Source of the DNA: Oscillospiraceae bacterium HV4-5-C5C
Lineage (GTDB): Bacteria > Bacillota > Clostridia > Saccharofermentanales > Fastidiosipilaceae
DNA: 64,000 nucleotides
Reading direction: 5' to 3'
Assembly (NCBI GenBank): GCA_012034405.1
Contig: JAAVLZ010000009.1
Span: forward strand, 60,703 to 124,702
Shown here: piece after piece, positions 44,287 through 54,097 of the stretch
How the letters are laid out: every line of letters starts with the position of its first letter
How positions within the stretch are numbered: the first letter of the stretch is position 1
Notes under the pieces: model-generated
Seen by the model: only the letters and a program-made list of their open reading frames with translations
Told to the model about the DNA's origin: nothing
Databases searched by the model: none
Program-made: the position numbers and the translations under genes

Positions 44287-45231
44287 ATGGAAGCTAATGT
44301 AATGGACCTGCTTGGACGGGTCCGGCAGAATGTCGCCATTGTTGTGGTTGGTAAAGAAAACGTATTGGATCTGCTGCTGACCGCAGTGGTTGCCCGCGGC
44401 CATGTGTTGCTGGAGGATGTTCCGGGGATCGGCAAGACCACCCTGGTCTCCGCCCTCTCCCGCTCTCTGGGTTTAAGCTACGGCCGTATCCAGTTCACCC
44501 CTGATGTCATGCCGTCTGAAATAACCGGCTATGAAATCTTTGATCAGCACAGCGGCTCCTTCTCCTTTCACGAAGGCATGATTATGCATCAGGTCGTGCT
44601 GGCCGATGAAATCAACCGTGCCTCACCCAAAACCCAGTCCGCGCTGCTGGAGGTCATGCAGGAAAACCAGGTGTCTGTTAACGGCCGCACCCTGGCGCTG
44701 CCCCAGCCCTTTATGGTACTGGCCACCCAAAATGATATCGAGCAGACCGGGACCTATCCCTTGCCGGAGGCCCAGCTGGACCGGTTTATGCTCTGCGCGC
44801 ACCTGGGCTATCCGTCTCTGGAGGAGGAAGTGGCCATCTACCAGCGGCATGCTTCCTATAACCCGCTGGAGGAGCTTAAGCCGGTGGTATCTGAAAGCGA
44901 CGTGCTCTGGCTGCAGCAGCAGTGCCGGGAGATCTATGTCGCGCCGGTGCTGCTGGATTACATAGCGCGGCTGGCCGCGGCCAGCCGGGAGCTGGATACC
45001 CTTGAATTAGGAGCCAGTCCCCGCGCCGCGCTGATGCTGGTACAGGCCTGCCGCGGTTATGCCCTGATCCAGGGCCGGGACTATGTGGTGCCGTCTGATA
45101 TCAAAACCTTGCTGCAGCCCGTTTGGGGTCACCGGCTGATTCTTACGGCTGAAAGCCGTCTGCACAAGCTCAAGACTGAACGCATTATTGACGAGCTGCT
45201 GCGTCAGGTGCCGGCCCCGCGGGCCAAATAA
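44287..45231 (+). CDS. MoxR-family AAA+ ATPase
   Basis: 314 residues from the ATG at 44287 (MEANVMDLLGRVRQ), with GAGG six bases upstream. Walker A LLEDVPGIGKTTLVS, Walker B VVLADEINRASPKTQ, sensor 1 FMVLATQNDIEQTGTYPLPE, and the conserved ELGASPRAALMLVQA. MoxR ATPases act as chaperones in assembling or activating protein complexes. It is the first gene of a MoxR-DUF58-transglutaminase operon. TTGAAC (44204) and TAAAAT (44229) 19 bases apart may be its promoter. Confidence 0.93.
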   Translation: MEANVMDLLGRVRQNVAIVVVGKENVLDLLLTAVVARGHVLLEDVPGIGKTTLVSALSRSLGLSYGRIQFTPDVMPSEITGYEIFDQHSGSFSFHEGMIMHQVVLADEINRASPKTQSALLEVMQENQVSVNGRTLALPQPFMVLATQNDIEQTGTYPLPEAQLDRFMLCAHLGYPSLEEEVAIYQRHASYNPLEELKPVVSESDVLWLQQQCREIYVAPVLLDYIARLAAASRELDTLELGASPRAALMLVQACRGYALIQGRDYVVPSDIKTLLQPVWGHRLILTAESRLHKLKTERIIDELLRQVPAPRAK

Positions 45232-45246
45232 ATCAGTGGGGTACTT

Positions 45247-46647
45247 ATGACCACACGTTTTTTCTTGTATCTGTTGGGCCTGGCCGCGGTATATCTGACC
45301 ATGAATTACAGCGGCTACAGTGTCCTGCTGTATATCTTTCTGTTTTTGCTCTGCCTGCCCATCTGGTCAATTATCAGCCTGCTGATCAACTTCCGGTCTC
45401 TGAATCTGGCTCTTCTGCCGGAACAGGGGCAGGAAGAGGACCGGCAGCTCTTCATCCGCCGGGGAGAATCGCTGACTCTCACCTTGTTAGCTGAACAGCA
45501 TAGTTTTTTGCCTCAGGCCTGGGTGGAAATATTTCTAGATCCCGCGCTGACCACCCCCCGGGGCGAGCTCGACCGCCTGCATGTCAGTCTGGCCGGTAAC
45601 AGCCGGGAATATATCCGCATCCATTATGACTGCCCTCACCGGGGCACCTGGGATGTCGCCGTCCGCAAAGTCAAAGTCAGCGACAGTCTGGGTTTTTTTA
45701 CCGTCAAGCTACCGCAGCGCCGCCTGCCCGCCCCTTGTCAGATTACCGTAGTGCCGGATGTCTTTGCCTTATCGGCTCAGGATCAAACCACCATGACAGA
45801 AAAATTTGAAAGCGTGACCCAAAGCGACAAAATCAGTCAGGAAATTGATCAGGTCGCTCAGCTGCGTGACTATCAGCCGGGTGATAAAGTCCGTCTGATT
45901 CACTGGGCCGTCTCCGCTCATATGGAAAAGCCGCAGATCCGTGAATTTGAGGATCCCAACGCTGCAGAAATCGCCTTAATCGCGCCCTGGCCCAAGCCGC
46001 CGGAAGCTTCAGAGCTGCTGCAGGATCGCAGCAGCTGGAAAAGCAGCCGGCCTGGCGGCCTGTCCGGCCTCTACCGGCACCCGGGTATTCTGGGTCCGTC
46101 CTGGCCGGACAGCTTTATCCGGTTGTCTGACGCCGCCGGAGATATCGCTGCCGGTATTCTGCTGCAGTTAGCCCGCGGCTCTTTGCCTTACCGCTTTATC
46201 GGACCGTCCTCAGACCGCCGCAGCGCAGCGCTGACCGACATTCGCCTTGAAGTCAACGCGCCGGTTGATCCGGCTCTGCTGGCTCTGGGTGAGCAACTGG
46301 TGGACTTGCCGCTGGAGCAAGCTATGGATGCCGCCCGGGCGGCGAATGATAATCTGCCGCGGCTGCTGCTGGACACCCTGCCGGACAATGTCCGCCTGTG
46401 CATTGTGGTGCTGACTGAGCTGAATGATCTGCTGCTGGAGGCTCTGACCGCGTTAGCCGGCAGCAGGCGTGAGGTTGCGGTCGTTTATGTTTCCTCAACA
46501 GAATTAACTTCTGCTGAGCTCAGCAACCGATTGGCCCGGCTGGGGATTCCGTTGCTGACCATTAACTGTTCGGAAGTTCTGGACAGGCCGGCGCCCTCCG
46601 CTGATCCGGATCCTGATTCGCCGGAAAGGAGCCGCCGTTATGCCTGA
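45247..46647 (+). CDS. DUF58 membrane protein
   Basis: 466 residues: two N-terminal helices (FFLYLLGLAAVYLTM and VLLYIFLFLLCLPIWSIISL), then a beta-rich part and the DUF58 core with LRDYQPGDKVRLIHWAVSAH. The C-terminal part resembles a von Willebrand A-like fold that follows DUF58. It lies between the MoxR and transglutaminase genes, the standard order for this widespread but poorly understood envelope system. It overlaps the next gene by 8 bases. Confidence 0.9.
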   Translation: MTTRFFLYLLGLAAVYLTMNYSGYSVLLYIFLFLLCLPIWSIISLLINFRSLNLALLPEQGQEEDRQLFIRRGESLTLTLLAEQHSFLPQAWVEIFLDPALTTPRGELDRLHVSLAGNSREYIRIHYDCPHRGTWDVAVRKVKVSDSLGFFTVKLPQRRLPAPCQITVVPDVFALSAQDQTTMTEKFESVTQSDKISQEIDQVAQLRDYQPGDKVRLIHWAVSAHMEKPQIREFEDPNAAEIALIAPWPKPPEASELLQDRSSWKSSRPGGLSGLYRHPGILGPSWPDSFIRLSDAAGDIAAGILLQLARGSLPYRFIGPSSDRRSAALTDIRLEVNAPVDPALLALGEQLVDLPLEQAMDAARAANDNLPRLLLDTLPDNVRLCIVVLTELNDLLLEALTALAGSRREVAVVYVSSTELTSAELSNRLARLGIPLLTINCSEVLDRPAPSADPDPDSPERSRRYA

Positions 46648-49471
46648 TATTGTCCGACCACCGGTAGACTACGGCCAGGTCACTCTGACCGGCGGCCGCA
46701 AGCTGCTGCAGCAGCTGCTCAGCCTGATTCCCGCCTTCTTACTGTCCTGGTCCTTAGCCGCACTGTTGCTCCCGCTGTTAGGCTTTTCCACCTCTCTCCT
46801 GACCACGCCGCTGCTGTTGCTTGGCTTTTTACTGATCCTGATGCTCTGCAACTACAATATGTGGGCCACCCTCATTGGCAGCGTCCTGCTGTTAGGGGGG
46901 GTTGGCGCGGGCTTTTTAGCCCTGCGCCGCCTGGCCTCCGCAGCTGAGCAGAGCCTGTTCCCCTTTTTGCGGGATTGGCTGTTACTGTCCGCTAAACCAG
47001 ATCTGTATCCCAATCTGTTTATGGACCTGGATAGCAGCAGCCGGACCGCGCTGGCCTCCTCCGGCCGTCAGATTTTCAGTCTGTTACTTTTATTCCTGAT
47101 AACCATGCTGGCTTACTTTTTGGCCGGCCGCTTCCGTCACCCGGTCTGGGTCTTATTGATATTGACGGCCTTGTCCACCACCGCCATTTATCTGGATCAG
47201 TTTGCTGGCCTGCCCTGGCTCACCATGGGGCTGGTAGCGGACCTGCTGCTGTTTTTACAAAGTGGACACCGCGGCGCGCATGACCGGCCCCGCCAGAAGA
47301 TCCTTCGTCAGCGGCAGCTGCTGCTCATTGGCGGGCTGCTCTCCCTGATCATCTTATTACCGGTTTATTTTGTGCTGAAAGATAGGCTTAACCAGCCCGA
47401 AGACAGCCTGTACAGCCGGGAATGGTTTGGTACGGTGGACGATTTTCTGGATCTGCTGCCTGAAAGCTGGACCGGTTCCCGGGAGTTTCATGCCTTTTCT
47501 ATCTCTTCAGCCGGATACTATCCGCTGGGAGATCGTCTGGGTGGCGCGGTAGAGCTGAATGACAATCCGGTTATGACGGTCAGCGGCCAGGTTAAAGGTG
47601 GCCTGCTGCGCGGCCAGATCAGCAGCAATTATACCGGCAGCAGCTGGGAATACCCCAGCAATATCCAGACCTGGCGCCTCAACAGCCCGGCCTATGCTTT
47701 GCTGCAATCAGAGGTCTATGAACCATCCACCAGCCTGCTGGACAAGCTGAAAAAAAGCCGGTATCTGACCGAAAACGATTACGAAATTACCATGCTGACT
47801 GATGGTTATCAGGTGTTGTTTCCGGCCCTGACTCCGGATGACATCACCCTGCCGGTCATTCGCCAGGATCTGGTTTATTTTGCCACTGACGGGGTAGTCT
47901 ACAGTCAAAACCGCCTGCCTGAGGGCACGACTTACAGTGTCAGCAGCAGCTATATCAATCCCGACCGGCTGCTGTCCGCGCTGACAGACGCAGGCCTGAC
48001 CGTGTCAGCCCTGCCGGACAGCGCCAAGGCGGATGACAATCTGGCTCAGAATCTGGTGGTACCGGACAGTGCGGATTACAGCGAAGGCGGCATTGTCTAT
48101 GACAGCGCCCGCCAGGCTGCTGGCCTGACCGGTGACGGCAGCGACGACCTGGATCCGCTGACCCAGGCCATTAATCTACGCGATTATCTGCAGCAGATGA
48201 CCTACACACTGGACGCTTCGGCCCCTGCTGAAGATGAGGACTTTGTCGCTTACTTTTTGCAGCAGCAGCAGGGCTACTGCGTGTATTTTGCCAGTGCCAT
48301 GACCATGATGGCCCGCAGTCTGGGTATTCCCGCCCGCTATGTGGAAGGCTATCTGGCTTCAGGGTTAAGCAGTGAGGATTCCAGCGCCACCATCACCAAC
48401 CGCCAGGCCCATGCCTGGTCAGAGCTTTACTTTGACGGAATTGGCTGGGTTTCGTTTGATGCGACGCCCGGGGCCAGCCAGGACGGTGATTCACAAAATA
48501 ATGAGGACAGCCTGACCCCCACGCCGACCCCCACGCCGACACCGGAGGCAGTCACGCCGACCCCCACGCCGACTGTCGATCCCCAGCAGCAGAACACCCC
48601 CACCCCCACACCAACGGTCACTCCGCCAGACCAATCAGACGAGCACAGCAGTAGACTCTGGGTGATTCTTTTACTGATCCTCTTGCTGCTGGCGCTGGCC
48701 ATCTTGTCAGTCTGGCGCTGGGCGCGGGCCCAGATCCGCTTATGGACTCAACTGGAGGACAGCGGCAAAGCACTGCGCCTGCTGCAGCGGTCGGATACCG
48801 TGCTGGCACGGCGGTTGCGGCGCCGCTTCCCGACGGCCAACAATAGCAATCGCGCCCTGGCTTTAGCGTATGGCAGCCAGATCCTGAGCCTGCTTAACTT
48901 CTTCCTGCCCGGAGAAGCCAGGCACTGGTCACCGCTGCAATGGCAGGAGCAGCTGCAGCAGCGGGAAGCTGACGCCGCAGCGCAGCCAGCCGGCCGGGTC
49001 ACCGGCTGGTCAGTCGCGGATATCAGCGAAGCCTTGAGGCTGGTAGAAAAAGCCCGTTACGGCAATCCTGAAACCGCCGCCCTGGATGCTGACGAGTTTG
49101 TGACCCTGGCCGGTATTTACCGCGACCTGATCCGTCAGGGCGAAAGCCGCTTTGGCACCCGCCGCTTCTTATACTTAAGGCTGAAGGACGCTTTAACCGG
49201 CAAGAGTCAGCGGGAAGCCGCAGCCTTCTTTGCCGCGGTCCGGGCCAATGATCAGGGTAATGGCCAGCCAACCGGCATCAGTGAAAGCAATGTGGTGAGC
49301 AGCAGCCGGCAGGCCCATAATGACGCTCAGGCGGAACAGGATAGCAGCAGCTTTAACCGGCCGGATGACGGGCGCCGCACAGGTAGTTCCGGCCGTGACC
49401 TGGATCATACGGACGATCAAAATCCACCGGAGGATGAGCCGGGCGGAGAGGACCGCAACCCTAAAGCCTGA
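46640..49471 (+). CDS. Transglutaminase-like membrane protein (TgpA type)
   Basis: 943 residues. Six or so N-terminal helices, an outside domain (about 235-660) with the transglutaminase-like catalytic triad: Cys in QGYCVYFASAMTMMARSLG, His in NRQAHAWSELYF, Asp in VSFDATPG. A Thr-Pro repeat linker (about 625-665) follows, then one helix (LWVILLLILLLLALAIL) and a cytoplasmic C-terminal domain with a disordered Ser/Asp/Gly-rich tail. It is the third gene of the MoxR operon. The start lies 8 bases inside the DUF58 gene. Confidence 0.92.
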   Translation: MPDIVRPPVDYGQVTLTGGRKLLQQLLSLIPAFLLSWSLAALLLPLLGFSTSLLTTPLLLLGFLLILMLCNYNMWATLIGSVLLLGGVGAGFLALRRLASAAEQSLFPFLRDWLLLSAKPDLYPNLFMDLDSSSRTALASSGRQIFSLLLLFLITMLAYFLAGRFRHPVWVLLILTALSTTAIYLDQFAGLPWLTMGLVADLLLFLQSGHRGAHDRPRQKILRQRQLLLIGGLLSLIILLPVYFVLKDRLNQPEDSLYSREWFGTVDDFLDLLPESWTGSREFHAFSISSAGYYPLGDRLGGAVELNDNPVMTVSGQVKGGLLRGQISSNYTGSSWEYPSNIQTWRLNSPAYALLQSEVYEPSTSLLDKLKKSRYLTENDYEITMLTDGYQVLFPALTPDDITLPVIRQDLVYFATDGVVYSQNRLPEGTTYSVSSSYINPDRLLSALTDAGLTVSALPDSAKADDNLAQNLVVPDSADYSEGGIVYDSARQAAGLTGDGSDDLDPLTQAINLRDYLQQMTYTLDASAPAEDEDFVAYFLQQQQGYCVYFASAMTMMARSLGIPARYVEGYLASGLSSEDSSATITNRQAHAWSELYFDGIGWVSFDATPGASQDGDSQNNEDSLTPTPTPTPTPEAVTPTPTPTVDPQQQNTPTPTPTVTPPDQSDEHSSRLWVILLLILLLLALAILSVWRWARAQIRLWTQLEDSGKALRLLQRSDTVLARRLRRRFPTANNSNRALALAYGSQILSLLNFFLPGEARHWSPLQWQEQLQQREADAAAQPAGRVTGWSVADISEALRLVEKARYGNPETAALDADEFVTLAGIYRDLIRQGESRFGTRRFLYLRLKDALTGKSQREAAAFFAAVRANDQGNGQPTGISESNVVSSSRQAHNDAQAEQDSSSFNRPDDGRRTGSSGRDLDHTDDQNPPEDEPGGEDRNPKA
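48515..48632 (+). repeat. Thr-Pro coding repeat in the transglutaminase gene
   Basis: Tandem ACCCCCACGCCG-like units encode three runs of TPTPTP separated by short spacers. This extended linker lies between the outside enzyme domain and the last helix; it is prone to slippage. Confidence 0.8.
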
Positions 49472-49547
49472 TGCCTTAGGTAAAGCAAATAGACAGATAT
49501 TGTAGCAGGCGACTGACAAGGTAAAGCCGTTGTTCTGAAACTGAACG

Positions 49548-49591
49548 GTACCCTCTTTCCTGGACAACCAGGGCGGAGGGTACTTTTTTTG
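49548..49591 (+). terminator. Intrinsic terminator of the MoxR operon
   Basis: GTACCCTC (49548-49555) pairs with GAGGGTAC (49576-49583) with an inner CCTGG/CCAGG stem, followed by TTTTTTT. It lies about 75 bases after the transglutaminase gene. Confidence 0.8.
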
Positions 49592-49604
49592 TCAGAACAG
49601 TTGC

Positions 49605-50533
49605 TTACGCCTCACCTGCTGTGAAAATGACCGTGCACCGCCGCTGTTGTCTGGATTCGCTGGGGGTCAATCCGGTGGTTCTGGAAAAGACCTGAGAAAA
49701 ACAGTTTGGATCCGGATAACCAACGGCGGCGCAGATCCGGCTGATCCGCCGATCAGTCTGCCGCAGCAGCGCACACGCTTTTTCAATCCGCAGGCGGCGC
49801 CGATAGCTGCTGATACTGCTGTGATAAGTCTGGCTGAACAGATGCAGCAGGGTAGAGCGGGAGCACCGGCATACCTGAGTCAGCTGATCTAGGCTCAACG
49901 GCTCACTGAAGCGCGTATACGGCGCATCCCGTAACTTGTCAAGCAGAAGCTGCTGCTGCAGCGACTGTCTGTCCTGCCGGTTCTGGTAAAGGATATGCTC
50001 GCGGGCCAGTAAAGATAAAACGGCGGCGGCCATTTGTAATTGGACCAGGAGAGCTGCTGGCGGCGGATCGGCCTTTAACGTGTCAGATAAGCAGCATGAA
50101 CTGCCGCGGAATACATCTGATAACGGCTGCAGACCCGGCCGATCCGCCGGTCTGCCTTTGACGGCTCACAGCGGTAACTGCCCGCGCTGATATAACCCTA
50201 TAACCCTTTGTTGTCAGTAAAGGGGAAAAGAAACTCCCTGACTCCGCAATGATAAGTTCCTGAAAAGTAAGTCTTTGTAGCCTGAAGTTTATGATTCAGA
50301 TACTTTTTATTAGCTACACAAGTTTTCCATCATTCCGTCTGCTGTTTCAACAGCAGACAATACGGATTATTGTGCACTGAATATAGCGGCAGCAGGGCTG
50401 ACAGGGCTTTCTGGTCACTGCTGCTCACTCCACCGATGTGGATATCAATCTGATAGGTTTCTTGCAAAAGCTTAAGATATTCTCCCAAGCCCGCGATCAA
50501 TTCATCCTGCGATATTATTGCTCCTTTGCACAT
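49605..50533 (-). pseudogene. AraC-family regulator with two stops and a frameshift
   Basis: About 309 codons, a normal length for the family, but broken. From the ATG at 50533 the frame gives ELIAGLGEYLKLLQETY...YSVHNNPYCLLLKQQTE, then TGA (50332-50330). It continues in frame as WKTCVANKKYLNHKLQ...YFSGTYHCGVREFLFPF, then TAG (50200-50198), then GYISAGSYRCEPSKADRRIG. Near 50079 one base appears to be missing. The last part (about 50078-49605, frame of the ATG at 50033) carries LKADPPPAALL and the AraC HTH pair (LSLDQLTQVCRCSRSTLLHL; ISRICAAVGYPDPNCFSQVF). The N-terminal pieces match the usual H..PYC..K, CH.GV.E...P and GYIS patterns of AraC sensors. No adjacent target is obvious; the FAD oxidoreductase gene is the nearest candidate. 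Confidence 0.8.
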
Positions 50534-50817
50534 TTTTAAAGATTATATGCATATTTTCATTTGCCTTAACTGAACCAGTTTATCTATAATAACACCCTGG
50601 TAGTGGTACAGCACCGTTTTATGGAGTTTTTGTCGGACTGCTTGCTTCCGTCTAGCCCTATATAAATATGATTTTGGCTGTGCCGGTGGCTGCGCTATCT
50701 TTATTTTATGTATGAACAAGCCCACGCTCGCTAACCACTGTACCCGGGCGGGTGAACAAGCGGCAGCGCCCGGGGCCCCGGATCGGTTGCAGCAAAACCG
50801 TCAGAAAGGAACTCATC
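50534..50817. other. Intergenic region ahead of the FAD oxidoreductase gene
   Basis: AT-richer than the genes around it. No convincing promoter pair was found; TATATAAAT near 50660 is a possible -10 region. An in-frame GTG at 50752 is an unlikely alternative start for the next gene. Confidence 0.4.
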
Positions 50818-52680
50818 ATGAACCAACTGAACCCGGCCAACATGCCCAGCTTCCAACCTCAGTCTGAGCCGCAACCTGCCGCGCCCATCCATCAAGCTCC
50901 TCTGGAAGAGCTGGACTATGATGTTGTGGTCGCAGGTGGCGGTCTCTCCGGCCTCTGCGCGGCGCTGGCTTCAGCCCGCGGCGGGGCCCGGACCGCCCTG
51001 CTGCACAACCGCCCCGTCCTGGGCGGCAACGCCAGCTCGGAAATCCGCATGCACATCTGTGGCGCCGATTGTCATATGAGCCGCCCGGAAGCCAGAGAAA
51101 CCGGAATATTGGAAGAAATCCTGCTGGAACATAAACACCGTAATCCCGGCAACAGCTGGGCCATCTTTGACAGTATCCTCTGGGAAAAAGCCCGTTTTCA
51201 GCCGGGTCTGGAGCTCATGCTCAATACCCAGCTGACCGCGGTCCAGACCCGCCCGGCGGCCAATGACCAGCAGCTGATCAGCTCCGTCCAGGCCATCCAG
51301 CTTACTTCAGAGCGCCGTTTCCGCCTAAGCGCGCGGCAATTTATTGACGCCACCGGTGACGCCACGCTGGGCTACCTGGCCGGGGCCAGGTATATGTACG
51401 GACGTGAGTCTGCCGGACAGTTTGATGAAGGTGACGCCCCCAGGACAGCGGATGCCTGCACCATGGGCAGTTCCCTGCTCTTTAAGGCAAAAGATCTGGG
51501 GCAGCCTGTCCCTTTTATCTGCCCGTCCTGGGCCTACCACTTTACGGAAGACGACCTGAAAAACCGCGGACACAGCGAACTCACCAGTGGTTACTGGTGG
51601 ATTGAATTAGGCGGTCAGACCGAGCATATCATCCATGATGCGGAAGCGATCCGGGATGAATTGCTTAAAACCTTGTTTGGGGTGTGGGATCATATAAAAA
51701 ACAGCGGCTGCCACCCTCAAAGCGCAGATCTGGATCTGGAATGGGTGGGATTTTTGCCAGGCAAGCGCGAAAGCCGGCGGCTTTTAGGGGACTATGTCCT
51801 GACTGAGTCCGATTGTCTGTCAGCCCGCCGCTTTCCGGACGCGGTCGCCTACGGCGGCTGGCCTTTGGATGTGCATGTCGTATCCGGCTTCTCCGACCGC
51901 CAGCAAGCGCCCACCGTATATATTGACCTGCCGGATGTCTATACCATTCCCTTCCGCTGTCTCTACTCTCAAAATGTCCAGAATCTCTTTATTGCCGGAC
52001 GCGCCATCAGCGCGACTCACCTGGCCTTTGCCTCTACCCGGGTCATGGGTACCTGCGCGGTAGTGGGTCAGGCAGTCGGCACTGCGGCCGCCCTTTGCAT
52101 CCAGCGGGAAAGCGTCCCCCGAGCCTTGCCGGAGGCAGCGATCCGGCAGTTGCAGCAGCAACTGCTTAAAGACGATGCCTACATCCCTGGCCTGACTAAT
52201 CAAGATCCCCTGGACTTGCTGCAGCAGCCAGGCATACAAGTCAGCGCTTCCTGCCAAGCGGAACAAGCCGCTCAAGTATTGAATGGAACTACCCGACCGG
52301 TAGGTCGCAGTCATAACTGCTGGCAGGCAGACCAGCCAAACGGAGCCTGGTTGAGCTTTCATTTTCCGCAGCCTGTAACCATCAGCACGGTGCAGTTGAC
52401 TTTTGACTCCAATCTGAGCCGGGAAATTATGATTTCCCTGTCTGAACAGGTATTAGCCCGGCAGGAAAATCACAGTCCTTCAGAGCTGGTCAAGGATTAT
52501 GAACTGACTTTTTTTAAGGGCGCTCAGGTGTTATTGCAGATTGATAAAAAGGACAACTACCAGCGCCATTGCGCCGTCCGGCTGCCCCAGCCGCTGACCT
52601 GTGACCGCCTGCAGATAACAATTCACACAACCCATGGTACTTTGACGCCCCGGATATTTGAGGTAAGGGCTTATGGCTGA
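50818..52680 (+). CDS. FAD-dependent oxidoreductase with C-terminal discoidin-like domain
   Basis: 620 residues from the ATG at 50818 (MNQLNPANMPSFQ), with AAGGA seven bases upstream. Dinucleotide-binding motif YDVVVAGGGLSGLCAALASA near residue 38, then NRPVLGGNASSEIRMHICGA, typical of the FAD_oxidored family (PF12831), and FRCLYSQNVQNLFIAGRAIS later. From about residue 465 a beta-rich domain (NGAWLSFHFPQPVTISTVQL) resembles discoidin/carbohydrate-binding modules, so the substrate may be a sugar. No signal peptide. Substrate unknown. The nearest regulator, AraC-type, is a pseudogene. Confidence 0.85.
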   Translation: MNQLNPANMPSFQPQSEPQPAAPIHQAPLEELDYDVVVAGGGLSGLCAALASARGGARTALLHNRPVLGGNASSEIRMHICGADCHMSRPEARETGILEEILLEHKHRNPGNSWAIFDSILWEKARFQPGLELMLNTQLTAVQTRPAANDQQLISSVQAIQLTSERRFRLSARQFIDATGDATLGYLAGARYMYGRESAGQFDEGDAPRTADACTMGSSLLFKAKDLGQPVPFICPSWAYHFTEDDLKNRGHSELTSGYWWIELGGQTEHIIHDAEAIRDELLKTLFGVWDHIKNSGCHPQSADLDLEWVGFLPGKRESRRLLGDYVLTESDCLSARRFPDAVAYGGWPLDVHVVSGFSDRQQAPTVYIDLPDVYTIPFRCLYSQNVQNLFIAGRAISATHLAFASTRVMGTCAVVGQAVGTAAALCIQRESVPRALPEAAIRQLQQQLLKDDAYIPGLTNQDPLDLLQQPGIQVSASCQAEQAAQVLNGTTRPVGRSHNCWQADQPNGAWLSFHFPQPVTISTVQLTFDSNLSREIMISLSEQVLARQENHSPSELVKDYELTFFKGAQVLLQIDKKDNYQRHCAVRLPQPLTCDRLQITIHTTHGTLTPRIFEVRAYG

Positions 52681-52728
52681 GTTTCAGTCCTGCGGCTGAT
52701 TTCCGCTGATCCCCCCGGCAGGCGCTGC

Positions 52729-53940
52729 TCAGGTCTTTTCTACCCGCAGGCTGAATGAGCCATGAAACAAGCCGTCCCGGTCGCGACGCCATCGAGCTTG
52801 TCCGGCTATCAGGCCATGCTCCGGACACAGCAGCCAGCAGCGGCGTCTTTTACCGCCCTGACCGCAGGCCGTCCATACCAGCGCCCGCCGCGGATCTGAC
52901 CAGTCCTCCGCCGCCGGCGTGACAGCTGCCGCTTCGCCTGGCGTCTGTCCTGCCGGCGCGTGCTCATTATGGCCGCCAGTCTCGGCCGTTGTTACCTCTG
53001 TCTGGACCTGGGTCAGCTTTGCCAGCACCGCAAACGGCGATAACGGCTGAGGCTGAGCCATATCCGGATCCACGTAAGCTTTAGCGCCGCTGGCTGTCCG
53101 CGTGGCCTCATCCTGCGCAGCCCGGTCAATTGCGGCAAGCCAATCCTGCAAGTTGTCCGGATCCAAATCCGCAACCGTGGCAAAGCTCAGACTGGCCTCA
53201 CAGGCAGGGCAACAAAGGACCGCCGCTTCCAGTTCCGCTTCCATCTCAGCCGCTTTTTTAGCAGCCGGCAGCGGCTGCTGCTGACTGAGTTTCAGATCGG
53301 GATTATAGGAGTAGCGCTCAATAAAGAGGGACAAAACCTCACTGGCGGTCTGCTTTTCTTCCCTCGCTACAATATCCAGCAAGGCTTTCAATACCTGGCC
53401 GGTATAAAAGGCATCACTCACCGCCTGATGAAAGGGCCGGGTTTTAGGTATCTGCAGCAGATCCAGGGCATACTCCACACTGCGCTGAGGGCCGCCCGGC
53501 TCACAGATCCGGGTAAACGCGCGCTGCACATTCAGTACGCGCACATTCAGACAATTGTCCAGGCCATGGAAAGCCAGGTTTTCTTTCAGCGGCTTGGCAT
53601 CACTGTCGCTCCAGGTGCAAAATACATAAGAGGGGCCACAGAAACGGCTGAAACTGGTCATAGCATCCGGAAAGCTCACCCCATATTTCAAGGACTGGGT
53701 GCCGCGGTTAATGACCTGAGCCACATAGTGGTTCAGCTCCGTGTAAAGAATCGGTTTTATTTGGGTGCTGAACTGCTCCAGAAAGTTGCCGTCCGCGTCC
53801 AGTTTCACCGCACCGATTTCAATAATCTCATATGGCATCCGGGCCCGGTCGGTCGCAGCAATGCGGCTGGCGCGGCTGGGCATATTCCATTCCAGATCAA
53901 AGACAATAAAATTCTGCGGGTGAGTCGTGTAGCTTTCCAT
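52729..53940 (-). CDS. DEDDh 3'-5' exonuclease with C-terminal cysteine motifs
   Basis: 403 residues from the ATG at 53940 (MESYTTHPQNFIVF), with GGAA upstream. Exonuclease residues: FDLEWN (Asp, Glu), EIIEIGAVKLD, FCTWSDSDAKPL (Asp), FHQAVSDAFYTG (His, Asp). This is the DnaQ/ERI1-like class that degrades RNA or DNA 3' ends. After about residue 195 comes a low-complexity part with AVLCCPACEASLSF and, near the end, CWLLCPEHGLIAG, which may form a zinc ribbon. Convergent with the oxidoreductase gene, 48 bases apart. Confidence 0.85.
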   Translation of the reverse strand: MESYTTHPQNFIVFDLEWNMPSRASRIAATDRARMPYEIIEIGAVKLDADGNFLEQFSTQIKPILYTELNHYVAQVINRGTQSLKYGVSFPDAMTSFSRFCGPSYVFCTWSDSDAKPLKENLAFHGLDNCLNVRVLNVQRAFTRICEPGGPQRSVEYALDLLQIPKTRPFHQAVSDAFYTGQVLKALLDIVAREEKQTASEVLSLFIERYSYNPDLKLSQQQPLPAAKKAAEMEAELEAAVLCCPACEASLSFATVADLDPDNLQDWLAAIDRAAQDEATRTASGAKAYVDPDMAQPQPLSPFAVLAKLTQVQTEVTTAETGGHNEHAPAGQTPGEAAAVTPAAEDWSDPRRALVWTACGQGGKRRRCWLLCPEHGLIAGQARWRRDRDGLFHGSFSLRVEKT

Positions 53941-54000
53941 TTGCTTCCTCTTCTCTATCAGGCTGCGGTCAGTTTGTATCACGGTCAGTTTATGTGCCGC

Positions 54001-54042
54001 AAAAAAGCCGCCCGGCTCAGGTTTTCCCCTGCGCCGGACGGC
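54001..54042 (-). terminator. Intrinsic terminator of rpoBC
   Basis: On the minus strand GCCGTCCGGC (54042-54033) pairs with GCCGGGCGGC (54016-54007), one G-U pair, followed by TTTTTT. About 55 bases after rpoC. Confidence 0.85.
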
Positions 54043-54097
54043 CCTTAGAGTGAACTGTCAGCCCCTGAGGGCAGCAGCTCACCGCAGGCAGCAGCTC

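Noticed and set aside
48515..48632. Short tandem repeats considered as a CRISPR-like array
   Set aside because: The repeats are a 12-base-type Thr-Pro coding repeat in frame within the transglutaminase gene. No CRISPR array was seen elsewhere in the window.
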